DNA of 64,000 nucleotides from Turneriella parva DSM 21527 (GCF_000266885.1 NC_018020.1:1550001-1614000); one strand, 5' to 3'. Shown: positions 51,824 to 61,195, counted from the stretch's first letter. Program-made: numbers and translations. The notes: generated by a model from the sequence alone, not told the origin.

Positions 51824-52381
51824 ATGGAGGATATCAGCTTCAGGCAAACGCTCTTCTATTGTTTTGCCTTTGTGCTCACCGGCTCCGCGCTCGGTGTGGT
51901 CTTTCATCGCAACCCCGTCAAGTCTGCACTTTTCTTGGTCAGCTTCTTTGTGACGCTGGCGGCAACCTATGCGCTCATCGGCGCTGAAATTCTCGCGACG
52001 CTGCAGGTGCTGGTTTATGTCGGCGCGATCATGGTACTGTTTCTCTTTGTCATCATGCTCATTTCTGTACGCGAAGAAAGTTTCGAAAGCCCCTTGAGTA
52101 ACATCGGCCGGGCGTCCATCGTCACCGGTCTGACGCTCGCCTTTATCATTCAGCTCTTGCTGCTGTTGCAAATACGTTCGGGCCGGGGTGATCTGAACCC
52201 GATCGCGCAGCCGACAACCACGCTCGCCGCTGGCAAGCAGCTAACCGATACTGCGCAGGTAATTTCGGTGAGCCTGTTTCGCGATTACCTGGTTGCATTC
52301 GAGCTTGTGTCGCTGCTTTTGCTGGTTGCCGTCGTCGGCGCGATCATGATTGCCAAGAAAAACCGACAGACCCATGAATAG
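51824..52381 (+). CDS. nuoJ: NADH-quinone oxidoreductase subunit J
   Basis: The 185-residue subunit has five membrane helices and the family motifs FHRNPVKSALFLVSFFVTLA, ALIGAEILATLQVLVYVGAIMVLFLFVIMLI, and a final ELVSLLLLVAVVGAIMIAK. It is part of the proton-pumping membrane arm of complex I. GGAGGA occurs just after the ATG rather than before it. It is the first gene of a nuoJKLMN operon; the 80-bp upstream gap holds T-rich sequence but no promoter I can assign. Confidence 0.93.
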   Translation: MEDISFRQTLFYCFAFVLTGSALGVVFHRNPVKSALFLVSFFVTLAATYALIGAEILATLQVLVYVGAIMVLFLFVIMLISVREESFESPLSNIGRASIVTGLTLAFIIQLLLLLQIRSGRGDLNPIAQPTTTLAAGKQLTDTAQVISVSLFRDYLVAFELVSLLLLVAVVGAIMIAKKNRQTHE

Positions 52382-52411
52382 TCTCTTCACCCAACCGGAG
52401 CTACAGCTGCC

Positions 52412-52726
52412 ATGAATGATTTTCTGTCGGTCAAAGCGCTCGCCGTTCTCGGCTTCATACTTTTTGCCATCGGTGTCATGGGCGTCATCACGCGCCGCAA
52501 CCTCATCGTGGTGCTCATGTCGATCGAAATTATGCTCAACGCAGTGAACCTGCTTTTTGTCGCCTTTTCACGGGGCTTTAACGATACGCACGGCCAGATC
52601 ATGGTTCTGTTTGTTATGGCGATCGCCGCCGCCGAATCGGCAATCGGCCTTGCACTCGTGATCGCGTTCTTTCGCAATTCGCGCAGTGTTTCGACCGACG
52701 AGCTGCAAAACCTGAAGGACTCATGA
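52412..52726 (+). CDS. nuoK: NADH-quinone oxidoreductase subunit K
   Basis: The 104-residue protein has three membrane helices with the conserved glutamates of the proton path in MSIEIMLNAVNLLF and AIAAAESAIGLALVIAFFR. SD CCGGAG precedes. It overlaps nuoL by ATGA. Confidence 0.95.
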   Translation: MNDFLSVKALAVLGFILFAIGVMGVITRRNLIVVLMSIEIMLNAVNLLFVAFSRGFNDTHGQIMVLFVMAIAAAESAIGLALVIAFFRNSRSVSTDELQNLKDS

Positions 52727-54696
52727 ACCGCGAGCTGATACCCTATTTTATCGTTGCTGTGCCCCTGCTGCCCCTCGTGGCTGCAGTCGTCAACGCGTGC
52801 CTCTTTGGCTGGGCGCAGCGCGCCGGCTCGCAGCGAATTCAATACTGGACTATTCTGGTGTCGCTCTCGGCGACTGTGCTCGCTCTCGCCGCGCACTTTG
52901 TCACGATTCAGCTGCACCCATCGCTCACCGGTGAGGGCACCGCGACGATCGTCTCTCCGCTGCGGTGGCTGACGATGACGTACCCGCTGACGCTCAGCTG
53001 GGCGATACGCTTTGACGCTCTCACTTCGATTATGGTGCCCGTGGTGCTTTTCGTTGGGCTCATGGTACAGATATTCAGCGTCGGTTACCTGCACGACCGC
53101 AAGCACGACATCGCGCGCTACTTCGCCCTGCTGAGCTTCTTTATGTTCAGCATGCTGCTGCTCGTCGTTGCGGCGAACCTCTTCGTCTTCTTTGTCGGCT
53201 GGGAGGCCGTCGGCCTTTCATCGTACAAGCTGATCTCGTTTTACATCGACAAAGACGCAGCGCAGCGAGCGGGTAAAAAAGCCTTTATCATGAACCGCAT
53301 TGGCGACGCAGCGCTCTTGCTGGGGGCCTTCGCAATCTTTCGTGCAGCGAATACGGGTGATTTTCGCGAAATTGCGCTCGCCTTCACCAAAGGCAGCGTG
53401 GCGGCAGGTTATGCCAACTTCATCGGCCTCATGATCTTTATTGGCGCTGCGGCTAAATCAGCGCAGTTTCCTCTTTATACGTGGTTGCCTGATGCGATGA
53501 CCGGCCCGACCCCAGTCTCTGCGCTCATACACGCGGCGACGATGGTTACGGCAGGCATTTTTCTGATGCTGCGCCTTGAACCGGTATTCGTCGTCGCGCC
53601 CGAAGCATCGCAGATTGTTTCCACAACCGGTGCTATCACCGCGCTCGGCGCAGCGTTTGTCGCCGCAGGGCAGACCGACATCAAAAAGATTCTGGCGTTT
53701 TCGACCGTGTCGCAGCTCGGCCTCATGGTGATCGCAGTCGGCAGTGGCGCTTACGCGGCGGCATTTTTTCATCTTTTTACGCATGCGTTTTTCAAGGCGA
53801 TGCTCTTTCTCATCGCAGGGGCAATCATTACGTATGCGCACCATGAACAGAACATTCGCCGCATGGGCGGATTAATCCGTTCACGTCCGGTGCTCGGCAT
53901 TCTGTTTTGGCTCGGCCTTGCATCGCTCGCGGGCCTGCCGGGTTTCTCTGGCTTCTTTTCGAAAGACCATATTCTCGCCGCTGCATTCTCGCTCAAATCA
54001 GGCGGATCGATAGTCGGCATGATGACTTTGGGTGTGTCGCTGCTCACCGCATTCTACACGTTTCGGCTCGGCATCGTGGTCTTTCACGGGCCCTCGCAGC
54101 ATAAGAGCGCGCATACAGAGCACGGCGACGAACCGTCGGTGAGTTTCTATCTCCCCCTTATTATTCTCGCAGTACCTTCGGTGCTCGCGGGCCTTGTGGG
54201 AGTTCCCGCTGTATTCACAGGCAGCGAGTCTGTTTTCTTCGAATATATTACGCGAAACTTTCCCGTTTCGCTCAATGAATTTATTCGCCTGATCCAGAAC
54301 CCACTCGATCACGCGTTTGAGATGAAACTGGTTGCCGCAGGCATCGGTGTGGCAGTCATCGGTGCAGCGACGGCGATTGTCTATTATGGTGTTCTGCAGA
54401 GACGCCCGGCGGCAGAGGGCGCGTTTCGCGGTGCTGTCGCACGCCTGAGCCTCAATAAGCTATACGTTGACGAAATTTATCAATTCGTGTTTGTCTCACC
54501 ATACAAGGCGCTCGCAGAAAAAGCCTCTCTCTGGGAAAAGCGCATCTTACCGGGAATATCTGATGGCCTTGGTCTGCTGGCACAGTCGGTTGCATCAGCC
54601 GTTGCCCGGCTGCAGACGGGCGAATTCGCGCACTATGCGATGGCCGGTTTCGCCGGGTTTCTCTTGATGCTCGTGATCGCGATGGGGGTTCTGTAA
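52723..54696 (+). CDS. nuoL: NADH-quinone oxidoreductase subunit L
   Basis: The 657-residue antiporter-like subunit contains the Mrp-type core: FFVGWEAVGLSSYKLISFY, FPLYTWLPDAMTGPTPVSAL, STVSQLGLMVIAVG and HLFTHAFFKAMLFLIAGAI, with the Lys and Glu residues of the proton channel. The long lateral helix is at the C-terminus. It overlaps nuoK (ATGA) and its final A is the first base of the nuoM ATG. Confidence 0.96.
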   Translation: MNRELIPYFIVAVPLLPLVAAVVNACLFGWAQRAGSQRIQYWTILVSLSATVLALAAHFVTIQLHPSLTGEGTATIVSPLRWLTMTYPLTLSWAIRFDALTSIMVPVVLFVGLMVQIFSVGYLHDRKHDIARYFALLSFFMFSMLLLVVAANLFVFFVGWEAVGLSSYKLISFYIDKDAAQRAGKKAFIMNRIGDAALLLGAFAIFRAANTGDFREIALAFTKGSVAAGYANFIGLMIFIGAAAKSAQFPLYTWLPDAMTGPTPVSALIHAATMVTAGIFLMLRLEPVFVVAPEASQIVSTTGAITALGAAFVAAGQTDIKKILAFSTVSQLGLMVIAVGSGAYAAAFFHLFTHAFFKAMLFLIAGAIITYAHHEQNIRRMGGLIRSRPVLGILFWLGLASLAGLPGFSGFFSKDHILAAAFSLKSGGSIVGMMTLGVSLLTAFYTFRLGIVVFHGPSQHKSAHTEHGDEPSVSFYLPLIILAVPSVLAGLVGVPAVFTGSESVFFEYITRNFPVSLNEFIRLIQNPLDHAFEMKLVAAGIGVAVIGAATAIVYYGVLQRRPAAEGAFRGAVARLSLNKLYVDEIYQFVFVSPYKALAEKASLWEKRILPGISDGLGLLAQSVASAVARLQTGEFAHYAMAGFAGFLLMLVIAMGVL

Positions 54697-56177
54697 TGCT
54701 GGCCATCGCCATTCTGACTCCGCTCGTCGTGGGCCTCGCGATACTCTTTCTGAAAGACGAACCCATCGGCGCGAAGTTTCGAAACCGAAATGCAATTATT
54801 TCGATAGCGGCAACGGTTGTGGTTCTGGTGGTTGCAGTTCTATTGCAGCGCAGGTTTGCCGGCAATTACGGCGAAGCCCAGCTCAAAGAAGTGTGGATCG
54901 CCTTTCCCGGGGCGGGCCTGAACCTGTCTTTCGCTCTCGACGGGCTTTCAATGCCGCTCTTTCTTTCGACTGCCTTTCTGTTTTTCATTGCTGCGCTGTT
55001 TTCATTGAACGTGCAGAAGCTGCAGTCGCAGTTGCTGACTCGCCAGTTCTGGGCTTCGTTCTTAATGCTTGAAGCGATTGTACTCGGTGTCTTTGCCGCC
55101 TACAACTTCATCGTCTTCTTCATGCTGTGGGAGCTCTTTCTCATACCTGTCGTAATTCTGATGTGGCGCTTCGGCCTTGCAGAACGCAAGGCCGCGGCGG
55201 CGCGGTTTTTCATTTACACGTTCGTTTCTTCGGCCTTCATGCTCGCCGCGTTTGCCGCGCTGGTCTATTATGCCCCGCGCATTGGTGCCGATTTCGATTT
55301 TAAGACAACATTCGCCCCCGACCTGCAGCTCGTGCATTTCGAAAAGCAGAGGCTGATCTTTTTGTTCTTGCTGATCGCCTTTCTCGTCAAAATGCCCATT
55401 TTTCCATTTCATGCATGGCTGCCGCTCACCCACACTCAGGCGCCGCTCGGCACTTTGTTGCTCTCTGGATTATTCTTGAAGCTCGGCTCTTATGGCGTCT
55501 TGCGGTTCATCTCTCCCAACTTTACGGGCGTTATTGCCGAGTGGGGTTCGGTCTTCATTTCGCTGGGCATATTTTCGATGCTCTACGGAGCCTTCGTTGC
55601 GTATCGTCAGCAGTCATTTCGTTATGTGATTGCCTACTCGTCGCTGTCGCACATGGGTCTGCTCTTCGCCGGCACTCTGACAAACAACGAATACGGCGTC
55701 ACGGGTGCTATCATTCAAAACGTGGGCCACAGCCTCGCGAATGCATTGCTCTTTGTAATTGTGACAATGCACCTGGCACGGGCCAAATCAGACGATCTGG
55801 CGACAATGCAGGCGCCGAAGAGTTTTTTCTACCAGGTTGCCTTTTCTATCGCGCTCTTCTCGGCCATCGGAGTGCCGGGCACCGTGGGTTTTGTCGGCGA
55901 GTTCTTGATGCTCTTCGGCCTTTCGTTCAGGTCGTGGCCGCTCACCATTGCCGCAATCTTGACCCTGGTGTTTAGCGCCGCTTACATGCTGAGGCTCTAC
56001 CACAAGATGCGCGCCAACGGCACCGACAGCGGATGGTCGCCAACGCCGATTGAGCGGGTCTGTCTCGGCCTGCTGTGTGCGACCATTCTTTGGTTCGGCC
56101 TGCAACCTTCATTTCTGGCAGAAAATGCGCGCAGCACTGCGCGTGTTGTGACAGTCAACTCGGGAGTGAATCGCTGA
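54696..56177 (+). CDS. nuoM: NADH-quinone oxidoreductase subunit M
   Basis: The 493-residue subunit has fourteen helices with FFMLWELFLIPVVILMWRFG (channel Glu), FPFHAWLPLTHTQAPLGTLL, and AYSSLSHMGLLFAGTLTNN, matching the NuoM branch of antiporter-like proteins. The stop overlaps the nuoN start (TGATG). Confidence 0.96.
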   Translation: MLAIAILTPLVVGLAILFLKDEPIGAKFRNRNAIISIAATVVVLVVAVLLQRRFAGNYGEAQLKEVWIAFPGAGLNLSFALDGLSMPLFLSTAFLFFIAALFSLNVQKLQSQLLTRQFWASFLMLEAIVLGVFAAYNFIVFFMLWELFLIPVVILMWRFGLAERKAAAARFFIYTFVSSAFMLAAFAALVYYAPRIGADFDFKTTFAPDLQLVHFEKQRLIFLFLLIAFLVKMPIFPFHAWLPLTHTQAPLGTLLLSGLFLKLGSYGVLRFISPNFTGVIAEWGSVFISLGIFSMLYGAFVAYRQQSFRYVIAYSSLSHMGLLFAGTLTNNEYGVTGAIIQNVGHSLANALLFVIVTMHLARAKSDDLATMQAPKSFFYQVAFSIALFSAIGVPGTVGFVGEFLMLFGLSFRSWPLTIAAILTLVFSAAYMLRLYHKMRANGTDSGWSPTPIERVCLGLLCATILWFGLQPSFLAENARSTARVVTVNSGVNR

Positions 56178-57712
56178 TGTTACTGACGCTGAACGATCTG
56201 CTCGCGATGGCTCCGCAACTGCTGCTGGTGGGCGGCGGCCTGTTGGTACTCACTTCACAGATTCTGATCCGCGGCCCCGGCGGTGCCCGCCTCGCCTGGA
56301 ACCTTACACTCGTGACCCTCATCGCGACTGCGATTGTCGTTGCCTTTGGCCTTAGCGACGCAGCCGGCAAGGTAACCGTATTGCCTCAGGCATTTCTCGG
56401 CTCAGATACTGTCTCGGCAATGAACAACACGTTTCGCTATACTGCGTTCAGTGCCAATGCGATTCTTCTCTTTGTTGCGCTCGCGATTCTATCGCTGCTC
56501 TTTATGCGCACGCTTTTGCCGGCGCTGAACATCGATTTTGCTGAAAATTACTTTTTGTTGCTCATGAGCCTTGCCGGCTATGCATACGCGGTCTGCGCCG
56601 AAGACCTGATTACTTTGTTTGTCGGCCTGGAACTGGGCTCTTTGCCTGTGATCGTGCTCATCGGCATGAACCGTGAATCGCGGACAGCCAACGAAGCGGC
56701 ACTAAAATACCTATTGCTTTCGGCTTTTGCCGTTGCATTTCTGCTCATGGGTATCGCACTCGTTTATGCGGGCGCGGGCACGCTGAAACTCAGGGAGCTG
56801 CGCGAAATTGCTCCGCATTTCACCAAGACCCGCGTGCTCGTGCTGGCACAACTCTTCATTTTGACGGGTTTCTTCTTTAAACTGGCGGCGTTTCCGATGC
56901 AGGGTTATATTGCCGACGTCTATGCGGGCTGCACGAGCGCCTTCACGATGGTGTTGGCCTCGCTTTCAAAGGCTGCCGCGGCCTTGTTGTTGTTCAAGGT
57001 GTCGATGGGTGTACACGACGGTTTCAGGCAATATCTTGCGCCGGTGCTCACCCTCGCCGCCGTGGGTTCGATGTTTGTCGGTACCTTCAGCTCACTTGCT
57101 GCCACGAATCTGAAGCGGTTGCTCGCTTACTCTTCGATCACCAACGCAGGCTTCTTGCTCTGCTTCTTGATAATACCTGCGGGAACCGACGTCGGCATCA
57201 TGGGAACCTTGAAACAAGATGCAGGGTCTGCGTTTTACATCTACGTTGTGGGTTACGCATTCGCCTCGCTGCTTGCCTTCGGCGCGATTGCTATCCTCGA
57301 AATGCAAACCGGCAAAAACGACATTACCCTCGATGACCTGAACGGGCTTGCTGCGCATAACCGGTTTGTTGCGTGGGCACTCGGCATCGGCGTGCTTTCG
57401 TTCATGGGCATGCCGCCACTCGCCGGCTTTTTTGGTAAGTTTTTTCTCTTTAAATACCTTGCAGTTTCGGGAAATCTGACGCTCGCGGCAATCGCCGGTC
57501 TTGCCAGTGGTATTTCAGTTTATGCGTATATTCGCATTCTGAAGCCAATCTTCCTTGGCGAGAGTGAAAGTCCTGCAACTGCAGATTCCCCGGCTGCGGC
57601 ACCCGCGCAGCGCGCGGGCGCCTATGTGCTCATTGCTGTTCTGAGTTTTTTTGCTGCCTTTTCTGCCTTTTTATATAATAGCGGAGTTACCGCAGTTCAG
57701 AAAATTTACTGA
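56177..57712 (+). CDS. nuoN: NADH-quinone oxidoreductase subunit N
   Basis: From ATG 56177 the protein has 511 residues; the longer open frame (56075) extends into nuoM and is not used. Motifs include LFVGLELGSLPVIVLIGMNR, NEAALKYLLLSAFAVAFLLMG, FKLAAFPMQGYIADVYAGC and LLAYSSITNAGFLLC. The gene ends the nuoJKLMN block. Subunits A to I are not in the window, so the complex I genes are split in this genome or continue elsewhere. Confidence 0.95.
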   Translation: MLLTLNDLLAMAPQLLLVGGGLLVLTSQILIRGPGGARLAWNLTLVTLIATAIVVAFGLSDAAGKVTVLPQAFLGSDTVSAMNNTFRYTAFSANAILLFVALAILSLLFMRTLLPALNIDFAENYFLLLMSLAGYAYAVCAEDLITLFVGLELGSLPVIVLIGMNRESRTANEAALKYLLLSAFAVAFLLMGIALVYAGAGTLKLRELREIAPHFTKTRVLVLAQLFILTGFFFKLAAFPMQGYIADVYAGCTSAFTMVLASLSKAAAALLLFKVSMGVHDGFRQYLAPVLTLAAVGSMFVGTFSSLAATNLKRLLAYSSITNAGFLLCFLIIPAGTDVGIMGTLKQDAGSAFYIYVVGYAFASLLAFGAIAILEMQTGKNDITLDDLNGLAAHNRFVAWALGIGVLSFMGMPPLAGFFGKFFLFKYLAVSGNLTLAAIAGLASGISVYAYIRILKPIFLGESESPATADSPAAAPAQRAGAYVLIAVLSFFAAFSAFLYNSGVTAVQKIY

Positions 57713-57727
57713 AATTTGGGAGTTTCT

Positions 57728-58909
57728 ATGTTCAGAAAAATTAACCAACGCAGGTTTCGACTCTCTGCCTTGGGAGTAGCGAATTTCACCCTGTTCGTAT
57801 TCTTAATGGGTGTAGCATTCTCTCCGTTTGCCGGCACCTGCACCGGCGGCGGCTCTGTGGCCGAAGCGGGTACAGACAATCCGCTGCTCAAATCTGACGC
57901 AGTACAGCATGTGCTGAAGTTTCAAGAGGCGATTAGAGAAATCTATAAAGAAGTAAATCCGGCTGTTATTCGCATCGAGACTGAACAAACTGTGGAGATT
58001 AACCACCCGTTCTTCAACGACCCGATGTTTCGACGCTTTTTTCAGGTGCCCGAGGGACAGCAGAAACAGAAGCGCGCCGGTTTAGGCTCGGGTTTCATCA
58101 TTTCGAGCGATGGTTTTGCTGTGACGAACCATCACGTGGTGCAGAAGGTCGACAAGATCACCGTCAAACTTACGAACGGAAAGGAGTACACGGCTAAGCT
58201 GATCGGCTCTGACCCGAACTCAGACATTGCGCTCATCAAGATCGACGGCGCCAAAGGCCTAAAGACTGCGCATCTGGGCGATTCTGACAAAATTGAAGTG
58301 GGAGATATATCTCTCGCGATCGGCAACCCGTTCGGCCTGCAGTCGACGCTGACGACTGGCATCATCTCTTCAAAAGGCCAGGACGTCAATTCTGCCGACG
58401 GTGTGAGCCGAATTCAGACCGACGCGTCGATCAACCCCGGTAATTCGGGCGGCCCGCTTTTGAATGTGCGCGGCGAAGTGATTGGCATCAACCAGATGAT
58501 CTATTCGCAATCGGGTGGCAGCGTCGGTATCGGTTTTGCGATACCCATTAACCATGCGAAACACGTCATCGAAAAACTGAAGGCGGGCAAAAAGATTCGC
58601 CAGGGTTATATCGGCGTCTCGGTAGACCCTGAACAGACAGACGAAAAGCTGAACCTGCTGGGCGTCAAAGGCAAAACCGGCCTTATCGTTGCCCAGGTCG
58701 TCATCGGTTCACCGGCTTTCAAGGCAGGCATCGTGGCGAATGACTTCATAACGCACATCGACGGCAAACCCGCCGAAAAATTTTCAGTACTCAAGTCTGC
58801 GGTACTGCAGAAGGGCGTCGGCGCCAATATCGAGGTGAAGCTGATACGCCAGGGCAAAGAAGTCACTGTTTCGGTCAAAGTCGCCGAAGCGCCGCAACAG
58901 CAACAGTAA
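57728..58909 (+). CDS. HtrA/Deg-family serine protease
   Basis: ATG 57728 with SD GGGAG gives 393 residues. An N-terminal signal anchor (FTLFVFLMGVAFSPFAG) is followed by a trypsin-like domain with the catalytic triad His (VTNHHVVQK), Asp (NSDIALIKI) and Ser (NPGNSGGPLL), and one PDZ domain (about 285-380, GYIGVSVDPEQ, GSPAFKAGIVANDFITHIDGK). This is the DegS/HtrA single-PDZ architecture of periplasmic quality-control proteases. It starts 15 bases after nuoN, possibly read with it. Confidence 0.92.
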   Translation: MFRKINQRRFRLSALGVANFTLFVFLMGVAFSPFAGTCTGGGSVAEAGTDNPLLKSDAVQHVLKFQEAIREIYKEVNPAVIRIETEQTVEINHPFFNDPMFRRFFQVPEGQQKQKRAGLGSGFIISSDGFAVTNHHVVQKVDKITVKLTNGKEYTAKLIGSDPNSDIALIKIDGAKGLKTAHLGDSDKIEVGDISLAIGNPFGLQSTLTTGIISSKGQDVNSADGVSRIQTDASINPGNSGGPLLNVRGEVIGINQMIYSQSGGSVGIGFAIPINHAKHVIEKLKAGKKIRQGYIGVSVDPEQTDEKLNLLGVKGKTGLIVAQVVIGSPAFKAGIVANDFITHIDGKPAEKFSVLKSAVLQKGVGANIEVKLIRQGKEVTVSVKVAEAPQQQQ

Positions 58910-58925
58910 ATACAGTGCGCACTAT

Positions 58926-58976
58926 GTCATGGTTCGACCCATTCGACAAGCTCAGGGCGAACAGGCTCACCATGAC
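58926..58976. repeat. REP-like inverted repeat, copy 1
   Basis: GTCATGGTTCGAC...CACCATGAC forms an imperfect hairpin containing TTCGACAAGCTCAGGGCGAA, a type of dispersed palindromic element with GGTTCGACAAGCTC cores seen in several bacterial genomes. Confidence 0.55.
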
Positions 58977-59026
58977 AAAGTGCGCGCAAATTCTTGAATG
59001 TTCGCGGCCTAAAGGTGCTGGGCATC

Positions 59027-59074
59027 GTCATGGTGAGATGCAATCTCGCCTTAGCGAGCTTGTCGAACCATGAC
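59027..59074. repeat. REP-like inverted repeat, copy 2, overlapping the coaX start
   Basis: The second copy is in opposite orientation (GTCATGGTGAG...AGCTTGTCGAACCATGAC). Its right arm contains the coaX ATG at 59070-59072, so the gene begins within the element. Confidence 0.55.
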
Positions 59075-59840
59075 CTTAACGGCTGACATCGGCAATTCTC
59101 ATTCTGTCATCGGCATCTGGCGCGATGGTAACCTTATTGACACACTGCGCCTCGCGACCGAGAGCCGGCGCACGGCAGATGAATGGCTGCTGTTTCTCAG
59201 AAGCTGGATCAGCGGCAACAACGTGCTCGGCACTATTCGGTCGGCGGCAGTTGCTTCGGTTGTGCCCGCCGCCAATTCGGCTGTCAGCGATGCGATTACA
59301 GCGTTAGGCGTCAGTCGCTGCACATGGCTTTCGGCCGACCTGAAGCTCAACTTCTCGTTCAATTATCCGCAGAAGCAGACTTTGGGTGCCGACCGAATCG
59401 CCGACATGCTCGCCGCAGTGCATTATTTTGGTCCGAATTGCGTGGTGCTTGATTTCGGCACGGCGATTACCTTCTCAGTCGTCACCGACGGTGCATTTCA
59501 GGGTGGGGTCATTGCGCCGGGTATAACTTCATCGCTCGAGGCACTCTTCAGTTCAACCGCAAAATTGCCCAAGATCGCCTTTCACCGTACGTCGAACGCG
59601 ATCGGCAAATCGACCGCTGAGGCGATCGAGATCGGCGCCTACGTCGGCTGGCGCGGCGTTGTCAAAGAAATACTTACTGACATTAAGAGCGAGCTGCCCG
59701 ACCAGGGTAGAAAACACCGTGTAATTGCGACGGGTGGCATTTCAGAATCGCTTGATTTTGCCCCCGATTTCTTCGACATTGTCGACCGTAACCTCACGAT
59801 GAAAGGAATCTACCTTGCTTCGCTCGCTCAGAATATTTAA
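59070..59840 (+). CDS. coaX: Type III pantothenate kinase
   Basis: The 256-residue enzyme makes 4'-phosphopantothenate, the first step to CoA. Motifs of the CoaX family are: N-terminal LTADIGNSHSVIGIW (phosphate loop), GADRIADMLAAVHY, CVVLDFGTAITFSVV, GVIAPGITSSLEAL and a final RVIATGGISESL. The start ATG must be near 59070 because the DIGN motif begins at residue 6, yet it lies in a REP-like repeat with no SD. It overlaps the LptF/G gene by 26 bases. Confidence 0.92.
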   Translation: MTLTADIGNSHSVIGIWRDGNLIDTLRLATESRRTADEWLLFLRSWISGNNVLGTIRSAAVASVVPAANSAVSDAITALGVSRCTWLSADLKLNFSFNYPQKQTLGADRIADMLAAVHYFGPNCVVLDFGTAITFSVVTDGAFQGGVIAPGITSSLEALFSSTAKLPKIAFHRTSNAIGKSTAEAIEIGAYVGWRGVVKEILTDIKSELPDQGRKHRVIATGGISESLDFAPDFFDIVDRNLTMKGIYLASLAQNI

Positions 59841-61014
59841 ACTTGATGCGTATCTGCTGCGGCATTTTTTGCCGTCGCTTGCGGTTGCAGCCGGCTTCTT
59901 CACGTTCATTGTGCTCGTCTTCTTTCTCAAAGAGACAATCAAGCACGCGGTCGAAAAGAATCTCGACTTTCAGGTCGTGCTCGAGCTCTGCTGGTATGCT
60001 CTCGGTTGGACACTCACCCTCACGATACCGATGGCCTTTCTGCTTTCAACGATCTTAACAGTCGGCGGATTAAACTCTGATTCAGAGATTATCGCCATGC
60101 GAGCAGGCGGCATCACGTATCCCCGTATACTGAGGCCGTTTCTGGCTGTTGCAGTTCTGCTCTTCGCTGCGCTGCTCTGGTTCTCGAACTATGTTGTACC
60201 GGCGTTTGCCGACAACATGGAGAACATGCGCAACTTTATTCTCACCACCGACCCGATTGCCACGATTCAGCCAGGCCAGTTCATCACGCTCGACAAGCGT
60301 GAAGGTTTCGTGCGAAAAATCTACATTGAAAAGTCTCTCAATACCAAAGACTTTGGCGGTGAGATTTTACAGAATATTCAGGTGCGCAAAATCGGCAACG
60401 TCGGCAGTATTCGCCAGTTGACCGAAATTATTATCGCGCAAGAAGGCCGTAAAATACTCAAACAAACTCCGCAGGGTGAATGGGTTAAGGCCCTGAGGCT
60501 CACCCGCGGCTACCTGTTCAGCACGGGTTCTGACGGCACCTTTCAGCGTGTCGATTTTTCGGGTGGTATGTTCGACCTGAACATTCAAGAGCCCGAAAAA
60601 ATCAAAAAAATGAAGCGCATTGAAGATATGGGTTCGTTAACTTTGCCGCAGCTGTACCAGGCCTTCGATACCATAAAACAATATCCAGAAGCAGAGATGC
60701 TGACCCGCAAGGCGCATCTCGAAATTCACAAGCGCCTTGCTCTATCATTTTCCGTAATACTCTTTGTGCTCGTGGGGTTTCCGCTCGCGATCGTTAACCG
60801 GCGCAGCGGCAAGGGTATGGGCCTCGGCGTCTCGGTCATATTTATCTTCGCCTACTTTGCGCTCTTCTTGTCTGCCGAAACCTTTTCGGTTTCCAGGCCA
60901 ATTCTCGCGCCGTGGCTCGCGGCCCACGCGGCGAATATTCTCATGGCAATCGGCGCATTCTATTTTTCAGTGTCGCGGCTGGCCGAGAAGTCGATACGTA
61001 ATTTCTGGCGTTAG
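59815..61014 (+). CDS. LptF/LptG-family lipopolysaccharide export permease
   Basis: The TTG start at 59815 follows AAAGGA at a good distance, inside the coaX end. The 399-residue product has the permease plan: helices at about 14-36, 55-80 and 104-124, a periplasmic beta-jelly-roll domain (about 130-290) and three helices at 310-390. Family traits are SEIIAMRAGGITYPRILRP and RKAHLEIHKRLALSFSVILFVLVGFPLAI. It works with LptB2 to extract LPS from the inner membrane. Whether it is LptF or LptG cannot be told; the partner is not in the window. Confidence 0.88.
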   Translation: MLRSLRIFKLDAYLLRHFLPSLAVAAGFFTFIVLVFFLKETIKHAVEKNLDFQVVLELCWYALGWTLTLTIPMAFLLSTILTVGGLNSDSEIIAMRAGGITYPRILRPFLAVAVLLFAALLWFSNYVVPAFADNMENMRNFILTTDPIATIQPGQFITLDKREGFVRKIYIEKSLNTKDFGGEILQNIQVRKIGNVGSIRQLTEIIIAQEGRKILKQTPQGEWVKALRLTRGYLFSTGSDGTFQRVDFSGGMFDLNIQEPEKIKKMKRIEDMGSLTLPQLYQAFDTIKQYPEAEMLTRKAHLEIHKRLALSFSVILFVLVGFPLAIVNRRSGKGMGLGVSVIFIFAYFALFLSAETFSVSRPILAPWLAAHAANILMAIGAFYFSVSRLAEKSIRNFWR

Positions 61015-61017
61015 ACA

Positions 61018-61152
61018 GCAGGCTCCGAAAGAGCTTCCGAAAAAGCGGCAAGCCTCCGAAGCGGAGACCCGGAGACGGGTCGCGCAGTTTGCTGCCGCAA
61101 ACTGCTGCTAAAGCGCGGCGCTGCTTGCCACTTTTTCGGCTTCGGCGCCTGC
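61018..61152. other. Nested multi-stem structured element (possible RNA or repeat)
   Basis: An outer stem (61018-61029 with 61141-61152, one mismatch in 12) encloses a 17-bp stem (61037-61053 with 61123-61139, one mismatch). Inside are three hairpins: CTCCG-AAG-CGGAG at 61054-61066, ACCCG-GAGA-CGGGT with a GNRA loop at 61067-61080, and GCAGTTTGC-TGCC-GCAAACTGC at 61084-61105. The shape is that of a folded RNA with a multiloop. It fills the gap between two convergent genes and shares the first inner hairpin with 5100-5112. Confidence 0.6.
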
Positions 61153-61195
61153 CATGCACTAAGGTTTTCTCAGGAAGAAAACCCTAGTGCATGGC
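61151..61195. terminator. 20-bp hairpin containing the PilZ gene stop codon
   Basis: Arms 61151-61170 and 61176-61195 pair with one mismatch. The right arm includes the stop and last three codons of the minus-strand gene at 61184. AGAAAA/TTTTCT near the loop gives a T-run on either strand. Confidence 0.7.
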
